Assembly (NCBI GenBank): GCA_016718315.1
Contig: JADKDV010000005.1
Location: 620,001 to 684,000, forward strand
DNA: 64,000 bases
Origin: Candidatus Obscuribacter sp.
GTDB lineage: Bacteria; Cyanobacteriota; Vampirovibrionia; Obscuribacterales; Obscuribacteraceae
Direction of reading: 5' to 3'
Position 1 is the stretch's first letter. The number at the start of each line of letters is the position of its first letter. Made by a program: the position numbers and the translations under genes. A model generated the notes under the pieces. It worked only from the letters and a program-made list of their open reading frames with translations, did not search any database and was not told the origin of the DNA. Of this stretch, positions 61,258 to 64,000 are shown in pieces.

Positions 61258-62469
61258 TTACCTCTGTGTGGTCTGTTTGTTTTGCAATTTTTTGAGCATA
61301 CGGCTTAAATCATTTTGCCCATAACTCTCTTTACCACTGCGCTGCCGCAAAAAGGCAGTATTGAGGGCGTTGGCAAGACCGCAGTCATGCAGATCGTCTG
61401 AGCTTACTGTATCGACTACATCAAATTTTGCTCCCTTGACTCGCAATCCATCATCGTAATAGTTTAGTACGTTGGCGCCATTGGTGTTTTCACCTATTCC
61501 CAAAAATGTAATTTGCAGGTCTTCCTGGCTCTTTACGTTTTGGCTGGCAGCAATTATGGCATCTGCGCAGGCTTCATAGTCTTGAGGTTCGCCGTCAGTT
61601 AATACTGCAATTAATAGGCGACTGCCTGGATCTTCTCTCCGGTGTTCGTCCAGGGCAGTTAGTAGGGGGGCCATCAATATTGTGCCGCCTTGAGGTTTGT
61701 AGCGGTTAAAGAGGTGGGTTAAATTGGTTGGTGTAACACTTCTGGTTAATTCCAGCCCCTGGTTAAAAGTAATGACCTTGAGCGTTTTGCCAGCATATTG
61801 ACGCGACTCCGCCGCAAAATCTCTAATCAAGCTTTCTGCATATTGCCACTTGCTGTCATATCCTGGCATCGGGTCTTCCATAGAGCCGGAGCGATCGATG
61901 AGCAGGATTATGTCGTATTTAGATAGTTGCTTCCAGTCCTGGAGCTGGCTTTGTAGAGTGCGCTTAGTGCTGCCCGGTCCAGATACTTGCCGATTTGGAG
62001 GGCTGGTCGGTTGAGTGTCAGGGGCAGTTTTGAGTGCTACTCCATAGAGTTTGCCTGCGCGTCTGATGGCGATTTGCAATACATCTCCATTGATTTGCAT
62101 CCGCTCAATCGTGTCATCTTTTATTACCCCGCCATAAAACGCCGGTGAGCCCATGCGTACATCGGTAATGCGCGTCGGCAATGTCAGGCTCTCAATTTTT
62201 AGTCCGGCACCGTGGATAGTGCTGGCTAGTTTGTCGACATGACCGTATAGTTTGGTTTTGCTTGTGGAGTTACTTGTTGCAGCTGTCTTACTTGTCGCGA
62301 CGGATTTGAGAGGTGCGGCATTAGCTGATAGATTAGACGTCGACAGGATAAGAGTGGACAGAGCAATAGTCAGAGTTGTAAGAGGCAAAATGTTATTGGC
62401 ACAAGCAAACGCCATACAACTGTTAATTGTGGCGCCAAACTGGCAGTGGATTTGCCCGGCTTTTTGCAT
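61258..62469 (-). CDS. Exported PDZ-like/VWA-domain protein
   Basis: 403 residues from ATG 62469 (ATG 62415 gives a shorter signal). Signal peptide through about STSNLSANA. A PDZ-like region at about 85-147 (MGSPAFYGGVIKDDTIERMQ) is followed by a von Willebrand A domain with a complete MIDAS: D192-x-S194-x-S196 (LLIDRSGSMED), a Thr in GGTILMAPLL and D in AVLTDGEPQDY. Likely metal-dependent adhesion to a partner protein. The spacing of 2-3 bp to both TPR neighbours shows tight co-expression. Confidence 0.88.
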   Translation of the reverse strand: MQKAGQIHCQFGATINSCMAFACANNILPLTTLTIALSTLILSTSNLSANAAPLKSVATSKTAATSNSTSKTKLYGHVDKLASTIHGAGLKIESLTLPTRITDVRMGSPAFYGGVIKDDTIERMQINGDVLQIAIRRAGKLYGVALKTAPDTQPTSPPNRQVSGPGSTKRTLQSQLQDWKQLSKYDIILLIDRSGSMEDPMPGYDSKWQYAESLIRDFAAESRQYAGKTLKVITFNQGLELTRSVTPTNLTHLFNRYKPQGGTILMAPLLTALDEHRREDPGSRLLIAVLTDGEPQDYEACADAIIAASQNVKSQEDLQITFLGIGENTNGANVLNYYDDGLRVKGAKFDVVDTVSSDDLHDCGLANALNTAFLRQRSGKESYGQNDLSRMLKKLQNKQTTQR

Positions 62470-62472
62470 CGA

Positions 62473-63465
62473 CTATTTGACCCTGGTATTTTTATTTTTG
62501 CCGGTATTGCCTGTCGTTTTGACTTTTGCCGACACGCTAGTTTTTGCTGACGATTTGCTGTGACCTGTCGATATCTTTTGCGGTGTCGCTGTCAAAGGTG
62601 GTTCTACTGGGATGCTGTCCACGACCTGGTCTGTGCCATAGTTTATATAATCTCGGACGGGCGTATTGCGTCGCATACTGCTTGCCGGTCCGCCTCCACC
62701 TGCTCTGACGTTGCCTGGCGTGGATGCTTGAGAGCGTTGATCGATATAGTCTATTTTATCCAGATAGCTCCGGTTGATTTTGGCGATTTCTAGCTCTGCT
62801 GCAGCTTTGAGGCTGTCCATCTGGCTTTGATAGCGTTTGCGGGTGTCGATATATTGATTGATAGCTGGATTGTCACTCAAGTTAGTGAGATAGCCAGGGG
62901 GCGTGTCTTTGTACTGAGCGCGCAGAGACTCTGGTAAGTACTTAAGAGACTCTCTGTCGCTGACAAGTTTTAGAGCATCGACATCAGACTGTAATTTGTG
63001 TCTACGTTCTTCTATTTTTTGAGAGCCCTCTTTGAGCAGTTCTATCTTGAGTTGGTCTACCGATTGCTCCTGTTTGCCCGCCTGCTGGATGTTTTGTCCT
63101 GCCACTGACTGAGCCGGTGCTTTCTTGTTTTCCATTTCTTTTAGTGCGGTCTCTGCATATATACCTACTTTGGTGCCTTTGCCAAATTCTGCACAAAAAG
63201 CGTAATGAGTGAAGGCCTGCTTGTAATCACCCTGACGGCTGTAGATATTAGCGAGATAGTAATGAGCTACGAGATTTTTGGGTTCTTTTTTGATTATGTT
63301 CTTTGCTTCATATATAGCGTATTGATAATCTCCTGCTTTGTAGGCTGACTCAAGTGAGGCGGCCTGGACTGCCAGAGCGGGCAGTAGCGTGGCGCAAATT
63401 AACATTGTGCTCGCGAATATATACTGGTATGGCTTATGCATTGATGGTTTGCCAGCAAAAATCAT
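62473..63465 (-). CDS. Exported TPR protein, paralog of the gene at 43087
   Basis: 330 residues from ATG 63465 (ATG 63441 gives a shorter signal). Signal peptide ends near ALAVQAAS. Two TPRs (YKAGDYQYAIYEAKNIIKKE, HYYLANIYSRQGDYKQAFTH), a helical middle, then low-complexity SSMRRNTPVRDY and a Lys/Ser/Thr-rich tail (KSSAKTSVSAKVKTTGNTGK). The HYYLAN(T/I)Y block and layout match 43087-44046. First gene of the operon. Function unknown. Confidence 0.78.
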   Translation of the reverse strand: MIFAGKPSMHKPYQYIFASTMLICATLLPALAVQAASLESAYKAGDYQYAIYEAKNIIKKEPKNLVAHYYLANIYSRQGDYKQAFTHYAFCAEFGKGTKVGIYAETALKEMENKKAPAQSVAGQNIQQAGKQEQSVDQLKIELLKEGSQKIEERRHKLQSDVDALKLVSDRESLKYLPESLRAQYKDTPPGYLTNLSDNPAINQYIDTRKRYQSQMDSLKAAAELEIAKINRSYLDKIDYIDQRSQASTPGNVRAGGGGPASSMRRNTPVRDYINYGTDQVVDSIPVEPPLTATPQKISTGHSKSSAKTSVSAKVKTTGNTGKNKNTRVK

Positions 63466-63626
63466 TATTAGCAGTTATCCAGTCAACTAAGCTTACAATT
63501 CAGCCCGCTTTGTCTGCGGATGATAAAATAGGACCTCAAATCTCACCTGTGCTTGATTATGCATCCCCTCATCAATATTTATCATGCCCACAAAGGGCAG
63601 GCTTTTAAGCTTTTGTCAGGAGTCAG

Positions 63627-64000
63627 ATGCCGGTAACCCTTAAAATCGAGTGTGGCAGCCTGCCTCCACCCGAGAAGTTGATTAAAGACCTGTGCGAGCG
63701 CATGGAGTGGCCTTTTGTCGACTGTGCGCAATTTTATACTGCAACAAATGAGCCAGCAACTCAGGCTCGACAGTGGCAACCAGACTTTGTTTACCAGATT
63801 TATATACCACTTGAATCCACACGCGGCATTGAGTTGTGGATTGATAACGAGCATTGTTTTGTCAAGATTTTGCCGCTTTGTTGCATGTCCGATGCCGCTC
63901 TTGCAATCGAATTGTCGCGCGAGCTTTTGCAGTATGGCGGCGGCGGCATTGAATCCGATGATGGGCACAGTATCAAGTCTGTGCTTGAGCTTAATGGTGT
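63627..64000 (+). CDS. Hypothetical protein, 3'-truncated by window edge
   Basis: ATG 63627 with AGGAG four bases upstream opens a frame that stays open to the last base (124 residues seen). Begins MPVTLKIECGSLPPPEKLIK and has several aromatic and Cys residues (MEWPFVDCAQFY, ELWIDNEHCFVKILPLCC). No signal peptide. Family not recognised. A minus-strand frame at 63582-63968 overlaps it and is rejected. Confidence 0.6.
   Translation, partial: MPVTLKIECGSLPPPEKLIKDLCERMEWPFVDCAQFYTATNEPATQARQWQPDFVYQIYIPLESTRGIELWIDNEHCFVKILPLCCMSDAALAIELSRELLQYGGGGIESDDGHSIKSVLELNG

Noticed and set aside
63582..63968. Minus-strand 128-residue frame at the window end
   Set aside because: Overlaps the plus-strand gene at 63627, which has a ribosome binding site and stays open to the edge.

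Overview
The window is a gene-dense bacterial chromosome segment of about 50% GC, with no rRNA, tRNA, CRISPR array, insertion sequence or phage gene that I can see. It holds about 60 protein genes. Many encode exported proteins with Sec signal peptides and tetratricopeptide (TPR) repeats. Others are a Ser/Thr kinase with a leucine-rich-repeat-like tail, a caspase-TPR protein, Tad-type pilin-like proteins and many lineage-specific proteins. TTG and GTG starts are common. This mix resembles the non-photosynthetic sister lineage of Cyanobacteria (Melainabacteria/Vampirovibrionia, Obscuribacter-like). That placement is inference from gene style; no phylogenetic marker is present.

Layout. 1-3000: two paralogous small proteins, and an aldo/keto reductase divergent from an AraC regulator. 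3072-6898: an exported TldD/PmbA-type pair, one with the HExxxH zinc motif and one without. 6924-11581: cytochrome P460, DinB-like, tam-like methyltransferase, GT2 glycosyltransferase and small proteins. 11643-17790, minus strand: calpain-like protein with a small membrane partner, a ferritin-like diiron protein, a Rieske oxygenase, an SRAP (HMCES/YedK) protein and a TPR protein. 18022-25355: TPR proteins, a second ferritin-like diiron protein with its own TetR regulator and a candidate operator, and a CrtI/retinol-saturase-like flavoprotein. 25385-29639: SGNH hydrolase, methyltransferase and TPR-caspase lipoprotein. 30994-32754: a J-domain membrane protein with HSD instead of HPD, and its neighbour.

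33106-37634 is a complete stressosome-type operon: RsbR, RsbS, RsbT, a second RsbT, an RsbT-SpoIIE/RsbX phosphatase fusion, and a histidine kinase that starts with a decayed RsbT-like domain. An outer-membrane transporter remnant lies just downstream. 38366-44046: small proteins, a class V aminotransferase, GNAT, and a protein with exact 39-bp repeats. 44106-49664 is a Tad-pilin-like/kinase operon in which the kinase reading frame is broken by one base in an A5 run. 51268-53903 is a translationally coupled pair of exported proteins that together carry three copies of one unrecognised domain of about 240 residues. 54071-57622: acetamidase/formamidase and an oxidative-stress set (catalase-like, rubrerythrin, PerR) with matching TAGA-N5-TCTA operators and a probable leaderless perR promoter. 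57849-64000: CE1/PHB-depolymerase-like esterase, EF-hand protein, and an operon of exported TPR, PDZ-VWA and TPR proteins.

The strongest candidates for new biology are the triplicated domain pair, the Rsb operon feeding a histidine kinase, the cysteine-less PerR with its operators, the exported TldD/TldE-like pair, and the interrupted kinase in the Tad-like operon.
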